Below are positions 8,656-18,016 of a DNA stretch of 64,000 nucleotides, piece by piece. The translations under genes and the position numbers were made by a program. How positions within the stretch are numbered: position 1 is the first letter of the stretch; every line of letters begins with the position of its first letter. Source of the DNA: Marinomonas rhodophyticola (lineage in GTDB: Bacteria > Pseudomonadota > Gammaproteobacteria > Pseudomonadales > Marinomonadaceae); contig NZ_JAPEUL010000007.1 in the NCBI RefSeq assembly GCF_026113935.1, positions 992,001-1,056,000 of the forward strand, written 5' to 3'. Under the pieces are notes generated by a model, which made no database searches, was not told the origin of the DNA, and worked only from the letters and a program-made list of their open reading frames with translations.

Positions 8656-9681
8656 ATGCAGCAAGAGTCAATACAGGAAAAGCGAGTGCAGCACGTGGCT
8701 GTCGTTAGATTGTCGGCGCTGGGCGATGTGTGTCATGCCATGGCAGTGGTGCAAGCCATTATAAAATCCAATCCATCTGTGCAGGTGACATGGGTAACGT
8801 CTCCGCTAGAAGCAAATTTAGTGCGTTTGCTAGAGGGAGTACGCGTGGTGGTTTATGACAAGAAAAGTGGTTTGTCTGGATTATTGGCGCTGCGCGCGTT
8901 ACTGCGTGATCAAACATTTGATGTGTTACTGCATTTACAGTGGTCTCTCAGAGCAAGTCTAGTGTCCCGCATGATAACCGCAAAAAGACGTATCGGTTTT
9001 GCACTGTCTCATTCTCGCGAAAAGCAGCACTGGTTTGTCAATGAGTATGCACCTGAGCCGAAAGGTGAGCATGTTTTAGATTCCTTTTTATCTATCGCTA
9101 GTGTGTTGGGTGTGACGTCGCCTGTATTACCATGTGAGCTGGCGTTGCCTGATGTGGGTTTTCACTTGCCTGAGCGTTATGTAGTGATTAATCCTTCAGC
9201 TTCTAAGGCGGAGAGAAACTGGACGATAGAAGGATATCAGGCAGTCATAGACTGTCTCTTGCTGAAAGGTATTTGTCCCGTTATAACGGGTGGGCCTTCT
9301 ACTGAGGAGGCGGCATTTGCTCGTACTATTATTGCCGATCGACCAGATCAAGTGATTAACCTAGTTGGCAAAACGCCACTGGCGATGATGATGTCTGTAT
9401 TAAAAGGTGCGTCATTAGTGGTGAGTCCTGACACTGGGCCTGCGCACATGGCGACGTTAGTGGGGACACCAGTGATTGGTTTGTATGCGCACTCTAATCC
9501 TAAACGAACAGGGCCTTATCGAGATTTAGACAAGGTCGTAAGTGTCTATGAGGTGTTGGTCGTAAAAGAATATCAAAAGCCCGTGTCTGAACTACCATGG
9601 TCGACACGCGTGCATGACCCTAAGGCCATGCAGCATATTTCTATCGATCAGGTGCTTGCTGCGCTAGAAGCGGTTATCTAG
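8656..9681 (+). CDS. Glycosyltransferase family 9 protein (LPS heptosyltransferase-like)
   Basis: 341-aa GT9 protein; the family transfers heptose from ADP-heptose to the LPS inner core on the cytoplasmic face. It shows the N-terminal VVRLSALGDVCHAM (GT9 phosphate/acceptor loop), VINPSASKAERNW near residue 183, ITGGPSTEE near 213, and the donor-site motif SPDTGPAHMATLVGTPVIGLY near 255-275. It lies divergent from kdkA-lpxL, which supports an LPS core role. It cannot be assigned safely to WaaC, WaaF or WaaQ. The 3' end overlaps the convergent MTHFR-like gene by 8 bp. Confidence 0.85.
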   Translation: MQQESIQEKRVQHVAVVRLSALGDVCHAMAVVQAIIKSNPSVQVTWVTSPLEANLVRLLEGVRVVVYDKKSGLSGLLALRALLRDQTFDVLLHLQWSLRASLVSRMITAKRRIGFALSHSREKQHWFVNEYAPEPKGEHVLDSFLSIASVLGVTSPVLPCELALPDVGFHLPERYVVINPSASKAERNWTIEGYQAVIDCLLLKGICPVITGGPSTEEAAFARTIIADRPDQVINLVGKTPLAMMMSVLKGASLVVSPDTGPAHMATLVGTPVIGLYAHSNPKRTGPYRDLDKVVSVYEVLVVKEYQKPVSELPWSTRVHDPKAMQHISIDQVLAALEAVI

Positions 9682-10633
9682 CTAGCGCTTGCTCAGCCAG
9701 TTTAAGATCTAAAGTCGCTTTAAGTAGCTTATACAGCTTGATTGAAGCGTCTATTTCTTCTTTGCGGTTGGTTAAACTTTCTATGTTTAAGCCGAGTGGA
9801 ACTCCAAGAGGGAGGGCCGTTTCAATAATTTGCTCCAAAGCATTGCGACAAATTTTAATGGACTCTTCCAATGGTGCTTGAGCGTCCAAAATGCGATGCT
9901 TAGTTGCATCGGGAACGGAAATCCCCAGCCACTCCATGAACTCAAGTGTTTTGGCGCTGCCGCAGGGTGTGAAAGTTAAAATGATACGCTTTGGCGTTTC
10001 GCCTCTTTTTTTGCAGGTTCTTGCGTAGCGGCTAATTAGATCTGCGGTCGCTTGGTGGTTATAAACGGCTTGTGAGATGAAGAATTCGCATCCAGATTCT
10101 GTTTTTTTCAACAGGCGTAAGTGTTCGTCGCCTTTTTTTGCATGTCGTTCTGCAATGGTAACACCGCCTAAGTTAAAAGCATGCGGTGATGCTTTTAATG
10201 TGTCATAGGCCTGCGGTAAAGGTAGTTTGATATCGCCCGTTGAAGAGGGTGACCCAACCAAAACGAGGTCACGAATACCATATTCTTCCCATGCTTGTGT
10301 TAACCAGCCAGAAAACTCTTCAGAACTACGTGAAGAGACGGATTTGTAAGTAATAACAGGTTTGCCAGATTGTTGATGAAGGCGTTTTGACCAAGCGCGT
10401 GGGTCGTGGGTTTCCATGAAAGGAAAAGGGCGCGGCTTGTCAATGCGGCTGGTTTCATCTTGAATGTCATAGACAATCAAACCGTCCACATCGATATTAT
10501 CAAGACGCTCAAGTAATTTATGGCTTACTTGCTCTAGTTGCTCTTCTTCCATAGAAGACTTAGGTGGTGTTGTACCAATGAAGTATACGCCTCGACTCGG
10601 ATCTTGAAATTTTGTTGCTAATGCCGATTTCAT
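9674..10633 (-). CDS. Methylenetetrahydrofolate reductase-like protein
   Basis: 319-aa protein resembling the FAD-dependent MTHFR barrel, but divergent from MetF. Features are the N-terminal GVYFIGTTPPK, DGLIVYDIQDETSRIDKPRPF near residues 50-70, LVLVGSPSSTG near 127 (the LRGD-like flavin region of MetF), GCEFFISQAVYN near 190 (MetF has QFFF), and LTFTPCGS near 225. It probably binds flavin and a folate-like ligand; the reaction is unproven. It could be a one-carbon enzyme of the so-called MTHFR-related group. Monocistronic; its end overlaps the end of the convergent glycosyltransferase gene. Confidence 0.7.
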   Translation of the reverse strand: MKSALATKFQDPSRGVYFIGTTPPKSSMEEEQLEQVSHKLLERLDNIDVDGLIVYDIQDETSRIDKPRPFPFMETHDPRAWSKRLHQQSGKPVITYKSVSSRSSEEFSGWLTQAWEEYGIRDLVLVGSPSSTGDIKLPLPQAYDTLKASPHAFNLGGVTIAERHAKKGDEHLRLLKKTESGCEFFISQAVYNHQATADLISRYARTCKKRGETPKRIILTFTPCGSAKTLEFMEWLGISVPDATKHRILDAQAPLEESIKICRNALEQIIETALPLGVPLGLNIESLTNRKEEIDASIKLYKLLKATLDLKLAEQALAR

Positions 10634-10827
10634 AATGTCACACTCTAAATAGACGAGGCAGCTATGTGGTTCTGCGGCTCGATAAGTTTGTTTGTTGTGG
10701 TTATTCTAACAGTGAAATGAATTCAAGGCTTTGACTGTAAGTTGAATAATATTATTGATGAAGTGAAGGTCTCTAATCTTAATTTGGGGATTGGCTGGGT
10801 TGCACGTCATTATAAGTGAGAAAGCGC

Positions 10828-11373
10828 ATGTCAAATATAGATTTGAAAGGTTTTTCTGAAGTGACCTCTTCGGGTTTGCCGCCGGTGCATACTTGGACGC
10901 CGCCGTTTTGTGGTGACATGGACATGGTGATTAAAGCAAATGGTGATTGGTGTCATGAAGGCAGCAAAATTAAGCGTTCTGCTATGGTGACAATGTTTAG
11001 CCGAATATTGTGGTTCGAAAATGGCGAGTATTTCTTAATGACGCCTGTCGAAAAGGTACGAATTAAAGTAGAAGATGCGCCTTTTCACGTTAATCGTTGG
11101 CAATGGATAGAAACCGTGCACGGTCGAGCGATAGAGTTTCGAACTCAGACTGAGGATGTTCTGGTGCTCGGAGTTGACTGTGATATTTGGATGGGTTTTT
11201 ACCATGAAGAAGAGCGTCCTTACATTTCTATGCGCTATGGCATGAAGGCTCTAGTGGGGCGAAATGTGTTTTATGGTCTCGCTGAAGGTCTTACTGAGGT
11301 TGAAACGTCACAGGGCCGAGGTGTGGGTGTAATAAGTGCGGGTAAAAGCTATCTTTTAATGCAAGATGCATAA
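10828..11373 (+). CDS. DUF1285 domain-containing protein
   Basis: 181-aa protein of the DUF1285 family, function unknown. The family core is clear: GLPPVHTWTPPFCGDMDMVI near residues 16-36, GSKIKRSAMVTMFSRIL near 45, and YFLMTPVEKVRIKVEDAPF near 70. The family is predicted to form two small beta-barrel domains. I prefer ATG 10828; a GTG at 10816 is in frame four codons earlier. No membrane segment or signal peptide. It is followed 88 bp later by the DEAD-box helicase gene in the same direction; no terminator is seen between them. Confidence 0.8.
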   Translation: MSNIDLKGFSEVTSSGLPPVHTWTPPFCGDMDMVIKANGDWCHEGSKIKRSAMVTMFSRILWFENGEYFLMTPVEKVRIKVEDAPFHVNRWQWIETVHGRAIEFRTQTEDVLVLGVDCDIWMGFYHEEERPYISMRYGMKALVGRNVFYGLAEGLTEVETSQGRGVGVISAGKSYLLMQDA

Positions 11374-11461
11374 CGAATTTTAGATTGTCTAGGTTATAAT
11401 GCGTGCATTAGACGCGACGTTTTGGTTACGCGGTATTGTTTAGTTTTGAAGGGGTATTTGT

Positions 11462-12808
11462 TTGTTATTCGAAGAATTTGGTTTTGATAATCGTATTTTA
11501 AAGTCTATTGGTCATCTAGGATTTGATGAGGCAACGGAAATACAAGCTCGCGCTATTCCAGAAGCCATGGCTGGAAGAGACTTATTGGCGTCATCAAAAA
11601 CGGGTTCTGGAAAAACGCTCGCCTATCTTTTGCCTGCGTTGCATCGAGTTTATAAGAAAAAAGCGCTGTCAAAACGCGACCCTCGTGTTGTGGTTTTAGT
11701 GCCGACTCGAGAATTGGCTAAGCAAGTGTTTGGTCAGCTAAGGTTGTTATTAGCAGGCAGCCGCTTTACGTCTATTCTCATTCAAGGTGGTGAAAACTTT
11801 AACGATCAGCACAAATCCTTGCAAAAAGACCCGCATTTTATTGTGGCGACACCTGGTCGTTTGGTGGACCATTTAAAACAGCGTCATGTTTTTCTAGAAG
11901 GGCTTGAGTTGCTCATTTTAGATGAAGCAGATCGTATGCTGGATTTGGGTTTTGCCGACGCGATGCGCGCGATTAATGCGGCCGCCAGCCATCGTCAACG
12001 TCAGACATTGTTCTTCTCAGCGACATTGGATAATACGGAAGTTAGTATTATTGCTGGCGAGTTATTACGGGAGCCTTCGCGTGTTGCTGTTGGTCAAGGT
12101 TTTGACGAGCACACGGATATTTCTCAGCACGTTTTGTTGTGTGATCATTTGGATCATAAAGAAGCTTTACTTAAGCATCTATTGTTGGGCCAAACGATCA
12201 AGCAAGCAATTATTTTTACGGCAACGAAAAGCGATACTGTACGCTTGTCTGAGATCATCGCAGGGTGGGGGTTAAGTACGCAGGCTTTGAATGGCAATTT
12301 ATCGCAAAGCGCGCGCAATAAAACCATGGAAAGCTTTGCCAAAGGGCAGTTTGATGTCCTTGTGAGCACAGATGTGGCTTCTCGTGGTTTGGATATTGCC
12401 AGCGTGTCTCATGTTTTCAACTTTGATTTGCCCAAGCAAGCTGAAGAGTTTGTTCACAGAACGGGACGTACAGGTCGTGCTGGTTTTAAGGGCGACGCTT
12501 ATTCTTTGGTTGGTCCGAAGGATTGGTTGAATTTCAAAGCAATAGAGGCTTTTTTGCAAAAAACATTTGCTATTGAGTCTATTGAAGGGCTTGAGCCAAC
12601 GTTTAAAGGGTTGTTGCCACCTAAACCTGCCCGTAAAGAATTGAAAAAAGACTCTGTTAAAACTCCGGCTAAAGCGCCTAAAAAAACAAATAAAAAGCCT
12701 GCAAGTAAAGCCCGCTTTCATGATAATCAACAGGACGGCTTTGACGCATTTAAATTACCACCTAAGCGTTTTATCACGTCGGAAGTGACCAGTGATGAAG
12801 ATGAGTAA
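11462..12808 (+). CDS. DEAD-box ATP-dependent RNA helicase, SrmB-like
   Basis: 448-aa DEAD-box helicase. The motifs appear in order: Q motif (GFDEATEIQARAIP, residues 20-33), motif I SSKTGSGKT near 44, PTRELAKQ near 80, ATPGR near 128, DEAD near 152, SAT near 187, and motif VI HRTGRTGRAG near 328. The C-terminus (about 385-448) is a basic Lys/Pro-rich tail, then an acidic end. The DHLDHKEALLKHLL segment at the start of domain 2 resembles SrmB, which helps assemble the 50S subunit; RhlE-like is the alternative. It starts with TTG 11462 after AAGGGG (about 11450-11455). Confidence 0.88.
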   Translation: MLFEEFGFDNRILKSIGHLGFDEATEIQARAIPEAMAGRDLLASSKTGSGKTLAYLLPALHRVYKKKALSKRDPRVVVLVPTRELAKQVFGQLRLLLAGSRFTSILIQGGENFNDQHKSLQKDPHFIVATPGRLVDHLKQRHVFLEGLELLILDEADRMLDLGFADAMRAINAAASHRQRQTLFFSATLDNTEVSIIAGELLREPSRVAVGQGFDEHTDISQHVLLCDHLDHKEALLKHLLLGQTIKQAIIFTATKSDTVRLSEIIAGWGLSTQALNGNLSQSARNKTMESFAKGQFDVLVSTDVASRGLDIASVSHVFNFDLPKQAEEFVHRTGRTGRAGFKGDAYSLVGPKDWLNFKAIEAFLQKTFAIESIEGLEPTFKGLLPPKPARKELKKDSVKTPAKAPKKTNKKPASKARFHDNQQDGFDAFKLPPKRFITSEVTSDEDE

Positions 12809-12949
12809 TCCGATTCGTATTGTGTAAAATTATTGTGTGTGTAGGGCTATAATAATTGACAGGTGAGCCATTTTCACGCTATTGATTAGATAAAGTGTAG
12901 AAATCTTTCTTTACCTTTCTTATCTATTGGAGATGAGCTTATTAATCGT

Positions 12950-13837
12950 TTGCCCCCTTTAAATTCATTGAAGTGTTTTGAATCTGCTGCTCGCCATGGC
13001 AGTTTCAATAAAGCAGCCAAGGAATTGTCTGTAACGCCTTCTGCGATTAGTCATCAAATCAAGGGTTTGGAAAGTTTTCTAGGCCTTGAGCTTTTTCGCC
13101 GTACAAAACGTAAAGTGATTTTAACGGAAGCGGGTGAATCGTATTTAAAACCCATAAAGAGTATTTTTGAGCAGTTAGAAAACGCGACATCTGAACTGAA
13201 GAGCAAGCAAAAGTCTGGATCGTTGCGATTAGCGGTTGCCCCAGCTTTCCTTACTCGCTGGCTTATGCCAAGAATGGAACGATTTCAAGAGCGTTATCCT
13301 GATATTCAGATCGAAATTAGTTCTTCTACAGGGTTAATTGATTTCTCTGCCAACGACATAGATATGGCGGTGTACTTTGGTAGTGGCGATTGGGAGGATG
13401 TTGAGGCGCATTATTTACGCCCAGCACGCTTGGCTCCAGTTTGTAATCCTCGGTTGATAAAGCCTGAACAGCCTATCGTTAAACCAGAGGATATGCGTTT
13501 TTATCCGCTCTTACACGTTACTAAACGAAAAGACGAATGGCATGATTGGTTACAACAACATGATCTTGATCCTAAGTTATTTCGTCGTGGTTTGATGTTT
13601 TCTAGTGGGTCTTTAACCGCTGGTGCGGCGGCTCAAGGTTTGGGTATATCATTGACAGACCCAGAATTGATTATGCCAGAAATAGAGGCTGGGACGCTAA
13701 AAGTGTTGTTTAATCAGCATTTGATTACCAATCGGTCTTTTTATTTAGTGTATGAGAAACGTCGTTCAGTTACCTCTGCTATGTCGGCTTTCAAAGAATG
13801 GATAATTGAAGAGATGGTGGGAAATAAAAACACATAA
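12950..13837 (+). CDS. LysR-type transcriptional regulator, GcvA-like
   Basis: LysR-family regulator of the GcvA subgroup. It has an N-terminal winged HTH (residues 1-60; SFNKAAKELSVTPSAISHQIKGLE), the LFRRTKRKVILTEAG strand, and an effector domain from about residue 90. The recognisable start is TTG 12950, but GcvA proteins usually begin RLPPLN. Reading three codons earlier gives INRLPPLN from ATT 12941, with GGAG at 12929-12932 spaced 8 nt away. An AUU start or a base error (ATG read as ATT) is therefore plausible. The target is unknown: no gcv genes are nearby. It may regulate ppnP downstream, but nothing shows it. Confidence 0.85.
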   Translation: MPPLNSLKCFESAARHGSFNKAAKELSVTPSAISHQIKGLESFLGLELFRRTKRKVILTEAGESYLKPIKSIFEQLENATSELKSKQKSGSLRLAVAPAFLTRWLMPRMERFQERYPDIQIEISSSTGLIDFSANDIDMAVYFGSGDWEDVEAHYLRPARLAPVCNPRLIKPEQPIVKPEDMRFYPLLHVTKRKDEWHDWLQQHDLDPKLFRRGLMFSSGSLTAGAAAQGLGISLTDPELIMPEIEAGTLKVLFNQHLITNRSFYLVYEKRRSVTSAMSAFKEWIIEEMVGNKNT

Positions 13838-13896
13838 GTGCACTTTGAATCGTGGCTAAAAAAACATATTTTTAAAACGGAAATGAGAACTTGTAT

Positions 13897-14187
13897 ATGA
13901 GCACAGCGTTAAAAGTAAATAGCTATTTTAATGATCAAGTAAAATCCATTGCATTGGATAACGCGGAAGGAACATCAACGGTTGGTGTAATGGCAATTGG
14001 TGACTATGAGTTTGGCACGAGTCAACGAGAATATATGACGGTTGTATCAGGTGCACTAACGGTAAAATTACCGGGACAAGACGATTGGACAACCTTTGCG
14101 AAAGGTGACACTTTTATTGTAGAAGCGAATCAAACCTTCCAATTAAAAGTGACCGAGATGACTGCTTATCTTTGTCGATATGAGTGA
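13897..14187 (+). CDS. ppnP: Pyrimidine/purine nucleoside phosphorylase PpnP
   Basis: PpnP (YaiE, formerly DUF1255) cleaves many nucleosides by phosphorolysis to base and ribose-1-phosphate. The 96-aa cupin shows the family signature: [39 protein letters not shown] (first cupin motif), [13 protein letters not shown] and the C-terminal YLCRYE. I chose ATG 13897, matching the family N-terminus; a TTG lies two codons earlier at 13891. It follows the LysR gene by 59 bp in the same direction and ends at a bidirectional terminator. Confidence 0.9.
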   Translation: MSTALKVNSYFNDQVKSIALDNAEGTSTVGVMAIGDYEFGTSQREYMTVVSGALTVKLPGQDDWTTFAKGDTFIVEANQTFQLKVTEMTAYLCRYE

Positions 14188-14213
14188 TACGACTTTTTTA
14201 AAAGTAGTATAAT

Positions 14214-14245
14214 AAAAAAAAGGGCTGATCAAATCAGCCCTTTTT
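14214..14245. terminator. Bidirectional terminator between ppnP and mltD
   Basis: GGGCTGAT pairs with ATCAGCCC around a 3-nt loop. Eight As precede it and five Ts follow, so it can serve both convergent genes. Confidence 0.9.
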
Positions 14246-14254
14246 GTTGATTGT

Positions 14255-15912
14255 TTAGCCACCGACCACGTTTACAAGAAGAGTGACTTTGTCGCTTAGG
14301 TTGAACGTACTTTTTGCTGCTGACTTTGGGGTTCCATTCACGAATGTCATTGATGGACACCTTAAATTTGTTGGCAACAACAGCCAATGACTCACCCGAT
14401 CTTATAGTGTAAACCACTTTCTTGATTACACTGCGAGTACTGTCACTGTTTTTTGATTGATCAGGTTCTAGCCAAAGTACCAGTTTTTTGCCAGGCATTA
14501 GCGGATCGCCAAGCCCCATATTGTTCCAACGGGCAAGCGTTTTTGTATCTGTTTTATATTTATTGGCAATTGACCATAAGCTATCACCAGAATTGACGGT
14601 GTAGTTTATTTTAATGCGATTGCGGTTTGGTGCCTTAGATTGCTTGGCTAGTAAGCGTTGGTGAGAGCTTAATGTGTAGCTTTCAATGTTGTTTCCGGCT
14701 ACTGGGATCATGAGCTCTTGCCCAACGCGGATCATAGAGGAAGACATTTTATTAACGTCTTGCAGGACGTTGACTGTTGTGTTGTGTTGTTTTGCCACTA
14801 AGAGTAAATTGTCACCAGCTTTTACCGAATAGCGAACCCAAGTTACTCGCTCTTTGCTGGGGATTTCTGCCAGCTTTGCTCTGAATTTTTTAGCCTTGGA
14901 AATAGGCATTAACAGTCGGTGGGGGCCATCAGGGGAGGTTGCCCACTGGTTAAAGCCAGGGTTTAATAAGTAAACCTCATCAATACTAACGTTCGCCATC
15001 TCCGCCGCTTGAGCTAAATCTATTTGACCGCCAATGTTGACAATATCAAAATAGGGTTTGTTCGGGATGGAATACGTTGAGTAATTGTATTTTTCTGGAT
15101 CTTTGATGATTTTAGCAAGGGCTATTAACTTGGGGACATAAGCACGAGTCTCTCGCGGCAGGTCTAGGGACCAGAAATCAGTAGGTTTCCCCGCTTTTTT
15201 GTTTTTTCTGATCGCTCTCATAACAGTGCCTTCACCTGAGTTATAAGACGCCAGTGCATGGAGCCAGTTACCATCAAACATTTTATGCAGTCGAGTCAGG
15301 TAGGCAATGGCTGCCTGAGTCGAGCCTATAATATCGCGTCGACCGTCGTACCACCATGTTTGATCCAACCCATACATTTGACCTGTAGATGGGATAAATT
15401 GCCAAGGACCAGAAGCGCGTCCATGACTGTATCCGAATGGATCGAAGCCACTTTCTACGATGGGTAATAGGGCGATTTCTGTAGGAATACCTGCTTTTTC
15501 TAATTCTTCAACGATGTAGTACAAGTAACGTTCACCACGCTTTGATACTCTATCTAAATATGAAGGATGAGAGCTGAACCAGCGTAGCTGAGAGGATAGG
15601 CGAGGGCGATCTATATCAAGATCAAGCTGGTATCCGGCGCGAATTCTTTCCCATATGTCAGCGTGTTCTTGTGGTTTTATCGTTGTGACCAATTGCTCAT
15701 CGGTTGCTTCTTCACTGTCTTCTGTAGTCGATTCGACTGGTGGTACAGTGTCAATAAAACCTAATTGTTCGGTATCTGCTTCGGCAATATCTCCATCTTC
15801 TAAAGACTCTGTGAGGCTCATTCGAAGCGTTATCTTGATCTATTTTTGAGGCGGTTTGGCAGGCGCTCAGTGTTAGGCTGACAAGGCAAATCCAGAATAT
15901 TTTATATATCAT
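14255..15912 (-). CDS. mltD: Membrane-bound lytic murein transglycosylase D (two frameshifts)
   Basis: Outer-membrane lipoprotein that cleaves peptidoglycan glycan strands. ATG 15912 opens a lipoprotein signal (MIYKIFWICLVSLTLSAC), but this frame is not that of the body. Removing one base from GAGGCTC (15813-15819, plus strand) joins them through NASNELTESLEDGD. The body has an SLT domain (catalytic Glu in LLPIVESGFDP, then YSHGRASGPWQF, ASYNSGEG) and three LysM repeats (near QHNTTVNVLQDVN, YKTDTKTLARWNN, FKVSINDIREWNP). The last LysM leaves frame near 14290-14300. Dropping one base there gives ...DKVTLLVNVVGG and stop TAA (14257-14255). Corrected length is 551 aa with an exact number of codons, so sequencing error is likely. 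Next to gloB, as in many gammaproteobacteria. Confidence 0.88.
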
Positions 15913-15966
15913 GTAAGTCACAAAATTGAATAAAGTTTGGACATTTTAAGGGAGTATCGCGATAGG

Positions 15967-16740
15967 TCAACTAAAACTATCCTTGGCTCGTCTAACTTGA
16001 CTGAATGCCGCCACAGAATTATCGGCTGGTTTTTCGTTAAGTTGTTGTGCTGCTTTAACTTTTAAGGACTTAATGTGGGTTCGTAAAAAGGGGTTAGTTT
16101 TTTTCTCTACGCTGAGTTTTGTTGGTAAAGTGGAACCATTATTGGCCCTTTTTGCTTGGCTTATTCGGTTTGAGCGTAAAAGTGATTTGTTGTTGGGTTC
16201 TAAAGAAAGAGCAAAACGGTAGTTTGCTAATGTATATTCGTGGGTGCCGTAGATGAGTGCGTTGTCGGGTAAATGGAAAATTTTTGTCATCGCGTCTAAC
16301 ATCTGCTCTGGTGTTCCTTCCATTATTCGACCACAGCCGCCCCTGAATAAGGTATCGCCACTGAATAAAGTGTTTGCCCCCTCGGGACAAAAGTAACACA
16401 AATGATCAAGCGTGTGCCCTGGGGTAGCGATAACATGAAAGGTGTGTTTGAAAATGGCTACTTGATCACCTTCGTACATGGGCGTAGTAATGAGATCCGT
16501 AAGATGCGCAGGACCATAAACATGGCAAGCAAAATATTGTTTTAGTCTACTGACGCCCCCAGTATGATCTTTGTGGTGGTGGGTAATTAAAATGCCTGTT
16601 AAGGTTTTGTTCTCTTTGTGGCAATAATCTAATACGACGTCGGCATCTCCCGGATCTACAGCCCAGATGGCTGAACTATCTTTATCTTGGATGATCCAGA
16701 TATAATTGTCCTGAAAAGCGGGAAGCGGAAAAATAGTCAT
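15967..16740 (-). CDS. gloB: Hydroxyacylglutathione hydrolase (glyoxalase II)
   Basis: GloB hydrolyses S-lactoylglutathione to lactate and glutathione, the second step of methylglyoxal detoxification in the cytoplasm. The 257-aa protein has the metallo-beta-lactamase motif THHHKDH near residues 53-59, then ATPGHTLDHLCYF near 106, SGDTLFRGGCGR near 128-140 and GTHEYTLAN near 165. The C-terminal NPFLR substrate-binding motif is also present. Length is normal. It lies divergent from the methyltransferase/rnhA/dnaQ genes, the same arrangement as E. coli gloB/yafS/rnhA/dnaQ. Confidence 0.93.
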   Translation of the reverse strand: MTIFPLPAFQDNYIWIIQDKDSSAIWAVDPGDADVVLDYCHKENKTLTGILITHHHKDHTGGVSRLKQYFACHVYGPAHLTDLITTPMYEGDQVAIFKHTFHVIATPGHTLDHLCYFCPEGANTLFSGDTLFRGGCGRIMEGTPEQMLDAMTKIFHLPDNALIYGTHEYTLANYRFALSLEPNNKSLLRSNRISQAKRANNGSTLPTKLSVEKKTNPFLRTHIKSLKVKAAQQLNEKPADNSVAAFSQVRRAKDSFS

Positions 16741-16835
16741 AAGTTGTCTGCTTTATAGAGGCGGTTGTTGTTTATATGGCGTGTCTATAAAAAAATAAAT
16801 ACAGCGTCATACCGTTTAAAAAGAGAATTCATTGT

Positions 16836-17576
16836 ATGTTGGATGATCAATCAAGACAATTTTTTCAAAATTGGTACAAGAGTAATTTAGGCGATAGTGT
16901 CTTGCAGTTGGAGCGCGATGAAGTCGCAGCTGAACTCGATTCCGCAGTCGGCTATTATCTTGTCACGCAATCTCCTCTCAAAGACTTCTCTGTGCGAGAG
17001 CATCGTTTACGTGAGAGTATTTTAATCGCGCCTATTTTGGAATTTGGTGCGCCATCGAATACGGTTGTTGCCAGGGCAAGTGAACTGCCTTTTGAGGCGG
17101 ATGGCATCGATGTCCATGTTTTTCACCATACGTTGGATATTTCCGCAACGCCACACGATGATTTACGTGAAGCGGCAAGAACCCTGTTACCAAGTGGCAA
17201 GTTGATCATTATCGGCTTTAATCCTTGGAGTGTTTGGGGGTTTTGTCGTTTGTTTTCTAAAAAGGTGAAAGCGCCATGGTGCGGTCATTTTATTGCTCAT
17301 CAACGCTTGGAGGATTGGCTAAAAGTAGCGGGCCTCACCTTGGAAACAAAGCGTTTTGTGTATTATCAACCCCCTCTGCAAAATGGCAAATGGCGATCGC
17401 GTTTTGCTTGGGTTGATAGAATGTTTAAGCCGCTTAAGCTGCCTTTTAGTGGTATTTATGTCATGGTGGCAACAAAGCAGGTAAAGCGCTTTATTCCGCT
17501 AAAACCTCGTTGGTCTGGGGCTAGAGTCCGAGTGCCTCCTTTAACGAAACCAACAGTGAAAGAGATGAAAGAGTGA
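16836..17576 (+). CDS. SAM-dependent methyltransferase-like protein (YafS-like)
   Basis: 246-aa protein with a Rossmann-type methyltransferase fold, resembling YafS encoded between gloB and rnhA in E. coli. Visible parts are [35 protein letters not shown] around residues 87-125 (motif II/post-II region), then [14 protein letters not shown] near 128-142. A C-terminal half with YYQPPL and an amphipathic basic tail completes it. The glycine-rich SAM motif I is weak. Substrate unknown. Its stop overlaps the GTG start of rnhA by 4 bp (GTGA), so they are coupled. Confidence 0.75.
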   Translation: MLDDQSRQFFQNWYKSNLGDSVLQLERDEVAAELDSAVGYYLVTQSPLKDFSVREHRLRESILIAPILEFGAPSNTVVARASELPFEADGIDVHVFHHTLDISATPHDDLREAARTLLPSGKLIIIGFNPWSVWGFCRLFSKKVKAPWCGHFIAHQRLEDWLKVAGLTLETKRFVYYQPPLQNGKWRSRFAWVDRMFKPLKLPFSGIYVMVATKQVKRFIPLKPRWSGARVRVPPLTKPTVKEMKE

Positions 17577-18016
17577 AAAAGGTTGTAATGTATACAGACG
17601 GTGCTTGTAAGGGAAACCCTGGTATTGGTGGTTGGGGAGCTTGGTTAACCTTTGGTGAGCATGAAAAACATTTATGTGGTGGTGAGCAGGATACGACGAA
17701 TAATCGTATGGAGCTTATGGGAGCAATAGAAGGACTGCGGGCATTAAAAGAAAAGTGTGCAGTGACTTTATATACAGACTCTTCATATGTACAAAAAGGC
17801 ATCACTGAATGGCTGGCTGGCTGGAAACGAAAGGGGTGGATGACGGCGTCCAAACAACCAGTAAAAAATAAAGATCTTTGGCAGGCTTTAGATGAGTTGT
17901 GTCAGTATCATGACGTGACGTGGAAATGGGTAAAAGGTCATGCTGGTATTGAAGGGAATGAAATTGCGGATCAATTGGCAAACAAAGGTATTGAGGAGTT
18001 AAGGGCGCTATCATGA
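17573..18016 (+). CDS. rnhA: Ribonuclease HI
   Basis: RNase HI degrades the RNA strand of RNA:DNA hybrids (R-loops, primers). The 147-aa protein has all four carboxylates: Asp9 in [12 protein letters not shown], Glu in [13 protein letters not shown], Asp in TLYTDSSYV and Asp in GNEIADQLA. The catalytic His is in WVKGHAG, and the basic protrusion [10 protein letters not shown] is present. The start is GTG 17573, overlapping the upstream methyltransferase stop by 4 bp. The stop overlaps dnaQ by 4 bp (ATGA). The three genes form a tightly coupled operon. Confidence 0.95.
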   Translation: MKKVVMYTDGACKGNPGIGGWGAWLTFGEHEKHLCGGEQDTTNNRMELMGAIEGLRALKEKCAVTLYTDSSYVQKGITEWLAGWKRKGWMTASKQPVKNKDLWQALDELCQYHDVTWKWVKGHAGIEGNEIADQLANKGIEELRALS

